Below are positions 34,941-50,035 of a stretch of 64,000 bases of DNA, one piece after another; positions within the stretch are counted from its first letter, which is position 1; every line of letters starts with the position of its first letter. The translations under genes were made by a program, and so were the position numbers. The notes beneath the pieces are model-generated. The model saw only the letters and a program-made list of their open reading frames with translations. It was not told where the DNA came from and ran no database searches. This stretch comes from Xiphias gladius (Eukaryota > Chordata > Actinopteri > Istiophoriformes > Xiphiidae), in NCBI RefSeq assembly GCF_016859285.1, contig NC_053408.1, forward strand, positions 10,493,213 through 10,557,212, read 5' to 3'.

Positions 34941-35136
34941 TATATAGATATATATAGATATAGATATATATATAAACACATATATCTATGTGTTTATATA
35001 GATATGTGTTTATATATATATAGATATATATAGATATATGTGTTTATATATATATATATAGATATATGTGTTTATATATATATATATATATATAGATATA
35101 TATATAGATATATATAGATATATATATATATAGATA
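34838..35136. repeat. compound TG/TA/TAGA microsatellite
   Basis: A (TG)n run passes into about 270 bases of TATATA with interspersed TAGATA and GTGTTTATA units. It is nearly self-complementary. Confidence 0.95.
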
Positions 35137-35515
35137 TAATTGCAGTTGTTTACTTTTCTACTCCCATCATTTCCCTCTACATTCATCATCATTACGAAAG
35201 ATACAAATACCCAACTATTAATAATGCTGAAATTGCAAAAGGCAGAGCGATTAATGTTTTTGTCGTATTGCAATTTAGATCACAGTATTTTGTTCTTCTC
35301 TTTAGGGACCTGGACATGACACAGTTATAAGGAAAGCTCAAGACTTTGCTTATTGAAGCAGGTCATGATTTAATAGGCTACACATCTGAAGATGTTTCTG
35401 AACTGTGCAACAAATGCAATTGATTGCATTCCTCGTGTATTGATACCTGTAACACCAGAGAGTTGTCAGCCTTTTTAAAAATGAAATGTAAGAATAACTT
35501 GTAAATCTAAAAAGT

Positions 35516-35521
35516 AATAAA
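35516..35521 (+). terminator. rab5c: candidate rab5c polyadenylation signal
   Basis: AATAAA about 1.05 kb after the stop, followed by GT-rich sequence (GTTTTGAGTTGTTTTGC). Confidence 0.5.
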
Positions 35522-35540
35522 TAACTTGCAAGATTAATTA

Positions 35541-36780
35541 TGTTTTGAGTTGTTTTGCATTGTATGGTTTGGCATTGGAGGACAATTCCAATTATTACTT
35601 GCATGTTTTTAAGTCTGTTGGCAGTGCAGATTGCCTGCAGGTTGGGAGGATAGCATATTGGCCCAAATAAAAAAGGCAATTTTTTCCCCTGGAAATTACA
35701 TGTGAAAAAACAGGGACATCATTACGATGTCATTGTGCGTTCAGTGTTTTTCTGACTCGGTCACTAAAAAGTCATGATTCATGTCCTGGTGAATACATTA
35801 ATTAACTGATTGTTGATGAATTCCAATTTTCTTTTGGATGATAAATTGGAATCAGAAATAACATGTTTATGTCATTTACATTATTTTTAAAGATGTATTT
35901 TATAATGAATTCTTCACTATTTATAATAGAATAATAATATATAGTGTATAACATTCAGCCACAACATTGAAACCACATGTATATATCCATCAACCACGTT
36001 ACATCTACATACATCTTCACATACTGAACGTATGCACAATCAGTATGTGAAACTATGAGTGAAAAATTGAAACTATTTGGTGATATGAAGATTACAATTT
36101 TTGTATATTTTCTTTTCACATTGTTGTTCCCTAATCGGAATACATTTTGTAAAAGAAAAAAAAAATGTGTGTGTACACTCTAAATATGGCTCCCACACGG
36201 CACAATAAATCACCTTGAATGGCCTCCCGGGGGCGGATTCTGGCCTGAAAAATAATAATAAAAAATAATGATAATGATGATGATATAATAATAATAATAG
36301 CAATAACAATAATTATTAATGTTAGTTAGCTAAATATGCATTTTTGTCTGCATAATGTTTTTGTCTGGTAGTCGACTTAGACACATGTCAGGATGTGTCC
36401 ATGACTTCTCCTCAGGGCTATCCTTCAGTATTCCTGTGACATCCAGCCTCCCACATTCTCTGAAATTGGCCCTGAAACAAAGGTGCCTTAACAAAGGATA
36501 GGCTCTGCTGCAAATTACAGCGACTTTGTTGCTTGGCAAAATTTTTATTCTGGACTAAATACACCGATCTGACACGGAGACATTTCCGTCCACAGTGTTA
36601 TTCATAAAGCTTTGTTAATTCTGGGAAAACTTTCCTAATTCATTTACTAACATATGTCCGAATCTGATTATTGGCCACATTTTCTGCAATGCAAGGATGG
36701 TTTGAAAATGACTATGAGTCTAAAATGTTCATCTGTAGGCACCTGAGATGATCGGACAGCAGAAACAGCATCAGTAAACA
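35541..36780. other. intergenic, no gene seen
   Basis: AT-rich, with a degenerate AAT/ATG-rich stretch at 36250-36320. No gene was recognised. Confidence 0.5.
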
Positions 36781-36787
36781 TTTCCGT

Positions 36788-36803
36788 CCACTAGATGGCG
36801 GCA
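36788..36803 (+). promoter_or_regulatory. CTCF-like binding site
   Basis: CCACTAGATGGCGGCA fits the vertebrate CTCF core CCASYAGRKGGCRS at every position. It lies between rab5c and the next promoter at 45.4 kb, where a domain boundary would be plausible. Confidence 0.5.
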
Positions 36804-39298
<2,495 letters not shown>

Positions 39299-40211
39299 GA
39301 CAAGCAGGCACACACTCGCCTTAGAGACAGGCTGCATCTCTACTCAAAGCAGGAGGCCACTCTGTTCACAGTAAATGATTTCTCATTTGTTGAGCTGTCA
39401 GTCAAAATGTGTTCTTTCAAAAAAGAAACTAATTTCATACTTGGCCTCTGTGAATCATACTGGTGGGAGAGCTGGAGTTGAACTAACTGTTTAGAGCAGG
39501 AGATTTGAAGAATAAAGGAAATGTGTCCTTAAAATAAATGCAGCCACAACCCTTTTACACGTTCACATTTTGTTCCGGTGATATTTGGTGTGTCTTTTTT
39601 TTTTCGTACAACAAATGAAACAAGCAATGGGGCCAAAACCTGGCCTGAAAAAGATGTTGTCATAACAACAAGGATTTTTCCTCGGATTAGCTTTTCGTGC
39701 TGTAAATTTGTGTTTGCCTGAGGAACCACTGGACCAATTTAATAGCATTGGCCAAGTTCAAAAAGACAGAAAACAGTCAAATATTTCCAAAGGCCCGCTC
39801 TGATGGATTCCTTCTATCTTCCTGGATAGAAAGAAATGTCATTAAATACCAAGGGCGCAGGGACACCGTATCTGGATTACATTTTGTGGTGCAGTTTGAG
39901 ATTTCTGCTGATAGTGATGGCATGTGTGATGTGGTACAATAATTGTCTCTTATCTAAAATGAAACATCTAACTATGATGCCGCAGGATGGAATGCTAGTG
40001 GCTGAGGAAGCAGACTAATTTTTCAATATATGTTGCGTTGTATTTGTCGTTGCTGGGTTTGCTGAACATTCACACCGTGTCAGTAATGCACTTAAACATT
40101 CACTGGTTACCGATTACCTCAAGTCAAGCAGTCGAAAACCTAGTGGCTTTTTCAGTTGCATACTGAAGACGGCGCATGGTTGCTCAGTTCCTGATAAGGA
40201 GGGGTAAAAAA

Positions 40212-40773
40212 TTAAAGAGTTTGACATTTGAACGGTGTGTTTATTCATTCAAATATGAAGCTACAGCCAGCAGTTTATTAGCTTAGCTTAGCATAAAGAC
40301 TGGAAAAGGGGAAGCAGCTAGCCTGGTAACAAAGGCAACAAAATCCATCTAGAAGCACTTCTAACGTCACTAATTTACACTTTATAGCTTGTTTTTTCAA
40401 TCCATACAGAAATCGAAGGGTAAAAACCACAATTTAAGGGCGGTCATGTGCTGGAATATTTCTCCACCAGTAGCATTTACTTCTTGGATTGTCTCGCCTG
40501 ACAGCTGCACTCAGCCAAGAAAAAGTCCTCACATTACTCACTTAAAACATTCAGTTATTGAATTTTCACTTTGGTTTTTGTATGAAGTACACAAGCGAGA
40601 TATAACATGTTCCTCTGCAAGGTTTACAGGTGCTAGTGGGTGGATTTAATAACCTTTGGACAGAGCCCCTGTTTACAGTCTTTATGCTAAGCTAAGCTAA
40701 CCAGCTACCGAATGTAGCTTTATATTTATATTCATATTTATTTATTTCCCAAGATGTTAAACTATTCCTTTAG
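40212..40773. mobile_element. non-autonomous inverted-repeat element
   Basis: Outer ends TTAAAGAGTTTGACATTT and GATGTTAAACTATTCCTTTA are imperfect inverted repeats. An inner perfect 22-base inverted pair sits at 40281-40302 and 40677-40698 (core TTAGCTTAGCATAAAGACT). The body matches a common teleost repeat that I recall. A partial second copy lies at 59.2-59.4 kb. Confidence 0.65.
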
Positions 40774-43700
40774 GACTAAAAAGCATCAAGCCTCACAATT
40801 CTCCCGAGGGCCATGTTAGCATTGGGTTTTTTTTGGTTTTTTTTTCTTCTCTAAAAACCGTCCTCACAAAATTTTACAGCTGATGAGGGCGAAACTTTTT
40901 GCAACCTCACACTCCTCCCAGGATCAAAGGGGCAAAGAAAGAAGACACGCTCGTAGGATTTAAAACTCTAATGAAGTGCCCAAACTTGGCTCAGGCTGCA
41001 AGATTTTCATTGTTTTAATTTTGTCATTGAAGTCTATTTATGATTTTTAACCCAACAAGGCTCTCCAAAGAAAAAAGATCTGGGGAAAAAAAACAATACC
41101 TGAAATGTTCTCATGATCCTCCTGGGTTTTACATAGTATCAGCCTTTGTAATAGTGACTCACAAACGCAAAACAAACAAACAAACAAAAATTCCGAATGA
41201 TGCCAGCAGTGACTTTCAATAGCTGTGTTTCAAGCTCTCGTTGTTTTTACTGAGAAAACTCAAATGGACTTCAATGACACTGACCCACAAGGACGGAGCA
41301 GGCAACAGAGCGATGATGTACACTTGAGGGTAATGTGCACTTGAGAAGCACATCATGCCCAGAACACATTGTGATTGTTTATAATTTTCATCAGTCACTT
41401 TTCCGAGAAGCTTTTTTCATCTGTCAGTCTCAATTGTTACGCCTGCCTAAGAGTCATTGTGTTATTTTTCAGATGTTCCTTCAGACTCTCCCCTCCTCAC
41501 TCACATAATGTCCACGTGCTCAGTGTCAAAGAGAAGTGAAGCAATGCATGTTAAATGATTCCCGGGACACGCTGCATGCCTGGCCTTGATGACTTCTCAA
41601 GTGTTTTTCAAATTAAATCAAAATGTAAAAAAGGTCAGTAAAGTCATTTAGATAGACAAGTCACTGTTTCAATAATTTGAATACAAGTCTTCTGATGTGG
41701 TATAATTTAAATCAATATAGAATTTGTAATAATATCACATTGTCATATCAGTGGTACGTGGTTTTTACTCCCATGGTAAACAATTTTCTAAATTGACTGA
41801 CTGGAGCACTGACAGTAAACTTACAAAAAAAAATTTTGCCAATTAATCCCTTAAATTTTGCACCATGGAGCGAAATGAAACAAAAAGACGTGACATCTTA
41901 CAGTGGTCAAACATCCTACGCAAGATGTGTGGACGAAAGGCCTACTTAATACCTCTTTGCAGTCACACTAAAATTAAAGGTCACACTTTTTTTGGTAATT
42001 TTCCACAACATTACAGCCATAATACATGCCATACATTTTAAATTTTTACAATATAATTAAATTTCCTGTTCTTATTGGAAAATGTACATTTTGTTTACTC
42101 GTCATTAGAAACTGTATTTTCCTACATGATCTCAACTGGCGTCACGCACCTCAAATTTCAGAAACAAATTGCTTTTAAATTGCCATTTTATTGTTATTTC
42201 TCATTGACCTAAGTAATGAAACAAAAACAAATCATTATCAGGTTATATGAAAAAGCAAATAAAGAACAAGTCAACAGCTCTAGCAAGATTCTGTCAAAAA
42301 AAATATGAAAATTATACTTTCACATTTTCTCCCCTAAAACAAATCAACAAAACAACAGTTGACAGCAAAGATTAAAAAAAACCACACACTCTTCTCCATC
42401 CACATGGCAAATCAGTCGCTCTGGGATCTTAAATGAATGAAACTTGAGTTTTGAGAATCAAGGTTGTCAGGTTTTGTTGAACTAAGGAGCCCTGCCGTTC
42501 CAAGTGAACCTTACTATATTTTTTTAACTTTGGAGAGAGATCAAAACCACTTAGAAATGTCCTTTTCGTTTCCTGACATTTGACACCTAGAGCACGAAGT
42601 TTTCGTTTTTCTGCCTTACCGTAAATTTACAGGCAGCATAAGAGTTGACAATGGATGTAAGTTGTTGTTTTACCCGCCCGCGACTATTCGACATCGTGTG
42701 AGTCACATGTCGCTCATGCCAAGAACAAGAAATTACTAATGTTATCTGAGAAATAAGTGGTCAACATGCTACATGCTGCAGCCGCTGTAGTGGACCATTA
42801 GGTAGACCTACTGTATGTCTAACTGAGTCAGAAGTTGGACATTGTAGTCACGCTCAAATAGTCTTTACTGCTGAGGGTTACACCGTTCCAAGCTGTGAAC
42901 TCCAGTCATTATCTGGCTCCGGCTCTCATAGCGGTGCTATTCTTCTGTTCCACATTCTCGCCCCGTCTTTTTAAACGAACCACTTGCATCCTTCGAGTGC
43001 GATCGGAATCAAACGCCGAAGTCAAAGGACGGAGTGAGTGCAGTTTGAAGGGGAAAAAAAATGTTGCCATAGTGACCAGGTTAAACTTGAAATGTGCGGC
43101 GCTAAGGGAGCACCCGGGTTCTTGATAGTTCTGGGACCAGAAGAGCAAAAATGTGCTTTGATGAAAGCACTCAAGATGATGATGGAGCTGGTATTAACTC
43201 TGATGCTGGGAACATGTTGATTGGACTCGCGCTTCGTGGAAATGGAGGAACCAAATATACCCTATAAATCTAATCCAACCTAAACAACAGGAGGCCGATT
43301 CTCCCGCTCGGGGAGTGTCCGGTTTGAGCTAGCTTTGTGTGCGCGCACATGTGTGTGGCTGTTTAGCTGTGTGTTGTTTTCTTTTGTATCCACACACAAG
43401 AGCACAGGGACTTCAGGGGCACTCAATGAGCTGTGATATCTTACACCCTTGTCTCTGCCTGTGTGCGCATACAAGCACATGTGCATCTTTATTTTTAGGG
43501 TGTGTGCCCGGTGGCAGGGTCGAGCAGGGTGCCAAAAGGCTTCAGCGCGAAGGACATAGCTCAGACACCAAGTATGTTTCCACCATGCATCCATCACTCA
43601 GACTGTCCGGCTGACAGCTGAGCCAAACGCACAGTGATGGGTTGGCCGCAGGACATACAGACATGTGCCCGTGTCAGTGAACTCCCAAATTCATCTGCGG

Positions 43701-45300
43701 GCATCCGCTTTTGAACGTAGCCCAACAATGTTAATGAGGGGGGTCTAAAGGGGGTGGGATTGGGGAATGATGGCAGGCGATAGGCCCCACGGCACACAAA
43801 CAGGACCTAAAGGTGGAGCGGACTTGACATGTCGAAGTGATACAACATTTTCCTCTGACCCCTCGACCAGTTTATCTCACTCCAAGTGGCTGTTATGTGG
43901 AAGGAGGTTTTTAATAGAACTGTTTACGGATATACATTAACATTGTTTCGAGGCAGTAAAAATGCCAGTAGGTGTTTTACAAAGACTTTAAGTGAGGTTG
44001 TGCAAAAAATGTACTATCGCTGGATAAAATAAGCAAATAATCCAACAGCTGGATCTTTTCCTTACACTATGGGCTCTAGTCTACAGTCTCCAGGGAGCTC
44101 TTTAAAGGCTGGAAAATAAGCTCATTGATGTCATCAGGGTTGATTCAGCTTGGCCTTGGAGTCTACAAATTTATAAGACAAAGCCTATGATATGAACTGG
44201 AGGCATGGAGTTTGAAAGATGTGCGGTTTAATCAGAAAGACACAAAAAGACACTATCCAGTTGCGTTATGGGAAATGTAGGATCCAGTGGGTTGGCGCTT
44301 ACGAGTTAATGTCCCATTCAGTACATATTATGGTCACAAATTTAAGGAATCCTTATCAAAAATGTTTGTTTATGTTACATGTTAATGTTAAAAAAGGGAT
44401 AGTGGTTGACATATAATTAACAAATTTATTAATTTATTTATTAACAATTGATATCACTGCTGGTATTGCCCTCGAGGTAAAGTCCCCCTATTTATTTATG
44501 TCGATGTACCCAGCTATAAGGACATTTAAAGTCTTTATTAAAGTAAAGTATTTGCAATCGTAACTTCTCCTATGGAGACCTATTTGATATTATTACAACT
44601 GTGTTTTACGATATCGTCACTCATTATTTATGGGTGGCCACAGGAAGAGCTATAGTTGTTGATAAATACATCAATAAACACTTATATCTGCTCACAGCTG
44701 CGTGTCTCTTTTTGTAACGCTTGTCCGAGTAGCCATGTTAAGGCATGGCCAAATGAACCTGTTACTGCCCTCTGACTATGTACCCTGGCCACTAAGTTCC
44801 CATGAAGTCCTGTACAACCAGACCCCCTGTGCTGAAACTATTCTTAATTTAGGAATATGCTTCACCTGAGGACAATTTAAACAATAAATAAATAAATGTC
44901 TTAAAACTAGTTTCTTACACAGAGGGCCAGATAATTAGCTAACATGCAGCATCCACAGTACTTATTATTTTTACTTTAGTGGTGTGAATAACTAAGCACA
45001 TTTATAACTAATGAAACTGCCACAACCACTTGAGGTGGCTGAACTGGTGACTTTGGAGGCCCCCTGGGTAGTCGACCGCTTTTCCTGCTTGGTGGTCCCA
45101 GCCTTGTGTAAAGGACACTAGAACCCCGAGTTGACATTTATTCAGAATATCAGAAGCAGAAAAAAAGCACTCGAACAGCACTGGAAATGCTGCATCATCA
45201 CCTACATTTCGTTTCACATCGTTGCTGTGACCTAAACCCGCAGCCATCCAGCTGGCAGACATCCCTACGTGTGGCTTTGAAAAGTTAGTGATGTTGGTTA
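40774..45300. other. intergenic, no supported gene
   Basis: Some GC-richer parts (42.88-43.8 kb) are open on both strands for 80-105 codons, but without splice signals or recognised domains. An antisense 128-codon frame at 45008-45394 abuts the promoter region. Confidence 0.4.
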
Positions 45301-45309
45301 GCCTCAGCA

Positions 45310-45544
45310 TTTCCAACACTCTCAGGCCGTGCCGTGCCGCGCCGCGCCGGCTCTGTGTCCTACCACAGACCGATTTCATTTGCCCCCCCCTCATCCTCTC
45401 GTGCAGCGTCTCGGTATCTCAGGTCGCGCAGGCGGCAGCGGCACAGCGCGCGCTCGTCGCCCGCGCGGTTTATCTCTTCCTGACTCGCTCGCGGGACCGA
45501 AACGCCCGCAGTTGAGCTCGCGCTGTAATCTGTGGCAGGTGGAG
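45310..45544 (+). promoter_or_regulatory. GC-rich CpG promoter of unidentified gene
   Basis: Strongly CpG-rich (GCCGCGCCGCGCCGGC, GCGCGCGCTCGTCGCCCGCG), unlike the AT-rich surroundings. It leads directly into an ATG exon with a donor. Confidence 0.55.
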
Positions 45545-45587
45545 ATGGACAGCAGCGACGGAGGAGCCGTGGAACCGTCTCTCGCCG
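45545..45587 (+). CDS. first coding exon of an unidentified gene
   Basis: ATG with a good Kozak context (GGAGATGG) opens 14 codons, MDSSDGGAVEPSLA, plus one base, then donor GTAGGA at 45588 (phase 1). Placement at the end of a CpG-rich segment supports a real start. No second exon was recognised before the window end, so the first intron would exceed 18 kb. I do not recognise the protein. In human the gene I recall beyond RAB5C is KAT2A, whose N-terminus does not look like this. Confidence 0.5.
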
Positions 45588-46788
45588 GTAGGAAAACGTT
45601 TTTCATTTATACTCCTCGAAGCTGTCTGGGTGTAATTTAAGACGCGAGTTGTGGCCGCTGTTGTCTGTCGACTACATTTTTCTACAATACGTCTCTTATT
45701 CAGGTAGGTATAAATGGTAAAAATGCGGTTGTTTTGGCTAAAGCTGTCAAAACCCCGCATATTTGTACACTGGCGAGAAAACGCCTCATTAATCCCGTGA
45801 GGGCGACAGTGTGTCTGTAGGTGTCTTACTTTTTCTCTTAACCTAACATTTCCTCAGTAATACACCTATACCTGTGTTGCGATACAGCTGTACCTACTTT
45901 TTTGGGGTTTTTTCTTTTTGCTTCGACTACTTTTTTTTTTTTTTTTTTTTTAATTTTTCTTTATTTATTTTTTTAATAGCAGCACCTTTTGTGTGGAAAA
46001 CACTTTGGAGCCATAAACCACGGGCCTGAACCAATTCTGTGTCAACAGCTGTTGCAGTGATATGTGGATCCTGAGATGCTCTGAACAGGGTCAAGAGACT
46101 CGGAACTTTAACATAATGTATGATTTGTCAAGGTTGTGTGAAGACTGAGTCTGGAACAGACCTAAACACACTTAAAGTAGTGCTACCAAGTCCAGGGTGT
46201 ATTTTAAAAGGTTAAGTAATGTGTAGACTAATGATTATTGTCTCCTGCTTAAAATTGTTTACACTTTATGGGTAGTAAAATCACTATTATAAAGTGTGTC
46301 GTCGTTGTTCTCTACACCGGCTGCCACAGTTATATTTCCGAGGAAATATTTTCTTGACAGCAGTGGTCCTGTTAATGGAGGTCAAAGGTGTTACGTTGGC
46401 TGCCTGGGTTAATGAATGGAGTAATTATTTAAACCTCGGAGGTTAAGGATCTGTTAGCTCTGCCCACAAGCGTCCCAGTCAGGGCGTGACGGCCTGTTTG
46501 TGTTCCTACGCACATTTTTTATACTGCAGCCCTGAATGTGTGTGCTGCAGATGCTTATGTGTGTCAGTCACGTTAAGCTGGAAGTTTGAGGTACCTTAAA
46601 CTGTATGCACCACAAATGGCACTGCAGAGTTTTTCAGTTTCCACTTGAAAATTTCCCTTTCTTACCAGTTACCAGTTTAAATGTTTGTTCCATTACTTTT
46701 GGAGCCAGGGTCATCTTGGCTTTTCTAAGAGCCCATCAAATATCCTTAGCCCTTTGCAACTTTTCTCTTAAAGTAGTAGGAATATCTA

Positions 46789-46836
46789 GGGTGGTTAGAG
46801 CTCACGAGTTGGTGGTTCGATCGTCTTTGAGCACTG
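46789..46836 (+). repeat. possible tRNA-derived SINE remnant
   Basis: GTGGTTAGAGCTC resembles a pol III A box region and GGTTCGATC a B box, at about tRNA spacing. No folded tRNA and no clear SINE body were recognised. Confidence 0.25.
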
Positions 46837-47909
46837 AACTTATTGTATGTATTATAATGGCTTCCCGATAAGGAAAAGAGTGATATTTTGGGGTAGTTTT
46901 CTGTATGACTGTACAACTATACACGTGCATACTCACCCGCATCATTCAGTGTATTTAAATGAAACACCTAATGGTCCAGCACTGCTCGTCATATTTCAAT
47001 TAAGTCTGTGTATCTACCTATACAGTAGATGCGTGTGTGTGTGTGTGTCACACTGTTATTATTGTGAGTGTTACCATGACGTACTCAGCTGCGCCTCAGT
47101 TCAGGCAGAGTAGACCCACTCAAACACCCAGCACTGGCCACATCATCATCTTCTGCATCATCTTTAAATGACCTTGCTCTCCTCCGTCCCCTCCTGCATC
47201 AGCTTCAAGCCCAAATAGCTCCAAATGACGGCCGCCTTCCTGCCAAGCTCCGCCGCTCCGCCGAAGAGATGTTCTTTCCAATTGCATGCAAGCAGTCATT
47301 TTTGCTGTGAACAAAATGTCCTTGATTCATCAAATCCCGCGCCTCCTACTCCCCACTCCCCGGGGTGATGCTGTAATTTTCACTAGCACTCCTCCAGTGT
47401 GAGGCACGGGGAGTTCGTAGATTTTTAGTACCTTGTGTGATTCTGTTGGGCTCTTAGGTGTGTACACAGCTGGGTCAGCCTCACACTCTCCAGGCAGCAT
47501 GACGACTCAAATTCACAAAACTACCATACTAAAGAAAGGCAAAGCTGACAAATCATATGACATGTTTCATGCACAAGATACTCACTTTTACATTAAAAAT
47601 GTTAAGGAAATAGACTGATAACAGCTTGCTCAGAACAGGCATACAAAAGCACACTTAGAGTATAATTAAAAGAAAAAGGTGAATGTTTGAGGCTGCTTTT
47701 TAAGGAACGCACAGTCTGAGCGTTTCTCATCAAAAAAACTATTTCAGTCACTAGGAGCATAAAAACGTAAATGACATACACAAAAAATTGCGGTGCATGA
47801 CTACCCAGTGCTTTATGTACAAAAAATATTCTTAAATGCATTTCTAGTTCATACAAGTGGACAAAAGCTTCACAGAAAGAAGCCAGGCTTGTCCTCTCCC
47901 TAGAACTTT

Positions 47910-47913
<4 letters not shown>

Positions 47914-47945
<32 letters not shown>
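47914..47945. repeat. (TA)n microsatellite
   Basis: About 15 TA units. Confidence 0.95.
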
Positions 47946-49736
47946 TACTGTGGGGGTTCAGAAGTCCATTTCACAAAAGTTCACATGCACATCACAAAAG
48001 GTTCCAGAGTTTCACAAATGATTTGACGCCCGAAAATTGTAGATAAATTTGCCAGCCTTTCAGGGCTCTTGCATGTTCATGCATTATTCGCACGTGTGCA
48101 GTTTGTTCTGATGAGAGAATGATCTTGACAGGAGTGAAATTACCTCATACTGGAGCTTGCAGTTTGCATGTTGTAAATTTAGTGAAACAGGCTCCAGGCC
48201 AGCAAATATATTCACTCCCTGCCTTGGGCTGGTGTTGGGGCTGGGTTCAGAAAGTTTTGATTTTCAACACATTTTGCATTTAGCCTACACTGGACTTGAA
48301 GGATGAGTTTGTCAGTATTCTACATTTTTGTTATTGTCATCTACTCCCCTGTCTCTCAGTACTCTCTGACTTCTCCAGCCTGTCTGTGGCACTCAGCCCT
48401 TCATTGCTACTGAAGAAATAAATCTTGAAAAACAGGTCACGAGCATATAATACAGTTCTAAAGAAAGCCTAAACAATTTCCTTAAACAACTGGCAACTGT
48501 AGTTTGTAGCAAACATTAGTCAAGCAGGGGTAAATAGCTGCAGATTTAGTGAGTATTTACAGCCAGAGGACAGTACGTGGATCGGTATAACCTACAGTTC
48601 ATCGTAATGCAGGTACCTCACTAGTTTTCATTCAGTTCTTCAGGTTCATATTATGGCCACGCTTGCATTGTCAGACCCAAGATCTAGCAGCGCCCGACAT
48701 CCCTCACCATCCTGCACCTGGCAATAGGTCACATTCACAGATTATATCTATCCCAAACGTTGGTGATGAAGTTGAGTAACCAGCCTTTTTTTTTTTTTTT
48801 CTCCCTCTCTAACTTTCTCTCCCACCTCAGAGTGTTCTCTGTACTTTGGCATTTGGCTGCTGCCGTCTGTCTCAGTAAAAACCATCAGCTGTGAAATTGA
48901 GAATAATCATGTGGAACGAGATTGGGATGGGAGCAGCTTGAGCTCCATCCCTTCACTGTCAATGGACTCATGGCTCCCACTGATAAAGTCCAACAAGGAT
49001 TGAGCAATCGCCCGCAAATTTTTTATTTATTTATTTATTTTTGCTGACATGTTACGAATATTACGTTTTGTCATCAGTGTGACCTGGCGAAGATTTTTCT
49101 ACAAGACTTGTCACTCTCAGCGCTTTTGTGTCAGGGTGCAACAAGTCCTCCATCTTAAACGGCCGTATAGATAGCTTGTCCCTATCGACCCATAGGAGCA
49201 TACTAGCGACAACCGTACCAGGACTCCATCCTCATGGTTACAGTGATAAACACACAGTTAAGGTTATGGAACGGTCAAGGATAAAAGAATCAGTGTTTCC
49301 ACACGGCTAATGGTCTCCTGTATTAAAGTACTGTGTTTTTCTGACCCACCCCCCTCCTAACACTGACTTTGTTGCTCTTTATACTACATCACCTGATTTC
49401 CTCTTTTGCTGCCATCATAATTACTACGTACGCTTGCACGGACGACATATGGGCCTATTTTTTTAACAGGAGGACAGTCTGTCAGGATGGTAAATGGCTA
49501 ATAATTAGCCAGAGCTGTGTCTGCTATATGTTTTAAACAGACACAGATGGGTGTCCCATTGGTGCACCCAAATACTACTCAGCCACCTTAGGTTGTGGCA
49601 TTCCTAATGTGTTTCATGATTATCCTCAACGTATTAAGGACTGATTAATGGCTATGATAGTCAACTGGAATAAAGATCTCTCTTTATTTGAAGAGCCTCT
49701 GGACACTGAGTGTTCACAAAATGAAATGCAATTAAC

Positions 49737-50035
49737 TCAGGAGAATACACAACCATAACTAGAATGGCACTCAGTAGAGCACATATCTCCGCCAATGTCA
49801 AACAACATACACAGACTAAAGAGAAAAAAATAGAAATTCATAGTAAATGATCCGGATGTGCCCCAAAATGTACTGGGTTCTTCTCTTGTCCATGCCCCAT
49901 CCCACCACCAAGTTTGGTGCAAATCAGTTCGGTACTTTTTACGTATTCCTGCTGACAAACAAACAAACCAATAACCAAACAGACGTGGGTGAAAACATAA
50001 CCCTTTTGGTGGGTCAGAAAAAAAACCTCAAGCAA
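49737..50035. repeat. dispersed repeat ('CATATCTCCGCCAATGTC' type)
   Basis: Phrases AGAGCACATATCTCCGCCAA, AAATGATCCGGATGTGCC and AGACGTGGGTGAAAACATAA mark a repeat I recall as common in fish. The antisense open frames over it are shadows of the element. Confidence 0.55.

Larger units (their letters stand above)
34463..35540 (+). other. rab5c: rab5c 3' untranslated region
   Basis: Follows the stop. A clear AATAAA lies at 35516-35521; a weaker ATTAAA lies near 34616. If the distal signal is used, the mRNA includes the TA-rich microsatellite at 34.84-35.14 kb. Confidence 0.5.
45588..49736. other. probable long first intron, no further exon seen
   Basis: Long T-run near 45930-45955. A tRNA-like phrase GTGGTTAGAGCTC...GGTGGTTCGATCG at 46789-46836 may be a SINE remnant. 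A (TA)n run lies at 47914-47945. No coding exon was supported. Confidence 0.4.

Noticed and set aside
42909..43148. 79-codon antisense basic frame
   Set aside because: No recognisable similarity or splice context; kept as non-coding.
43280..43614. Overlapping 105- and 91-codon frames on both strands
   Set aside because: GC-richer DNA is open on both strands; no domain or exon signals.
46789..46836. tRNA gene
   Set aside because: Only box-like phrases; no cloverleaf can be drawn, so it is listed only as a possible SINE remnant.
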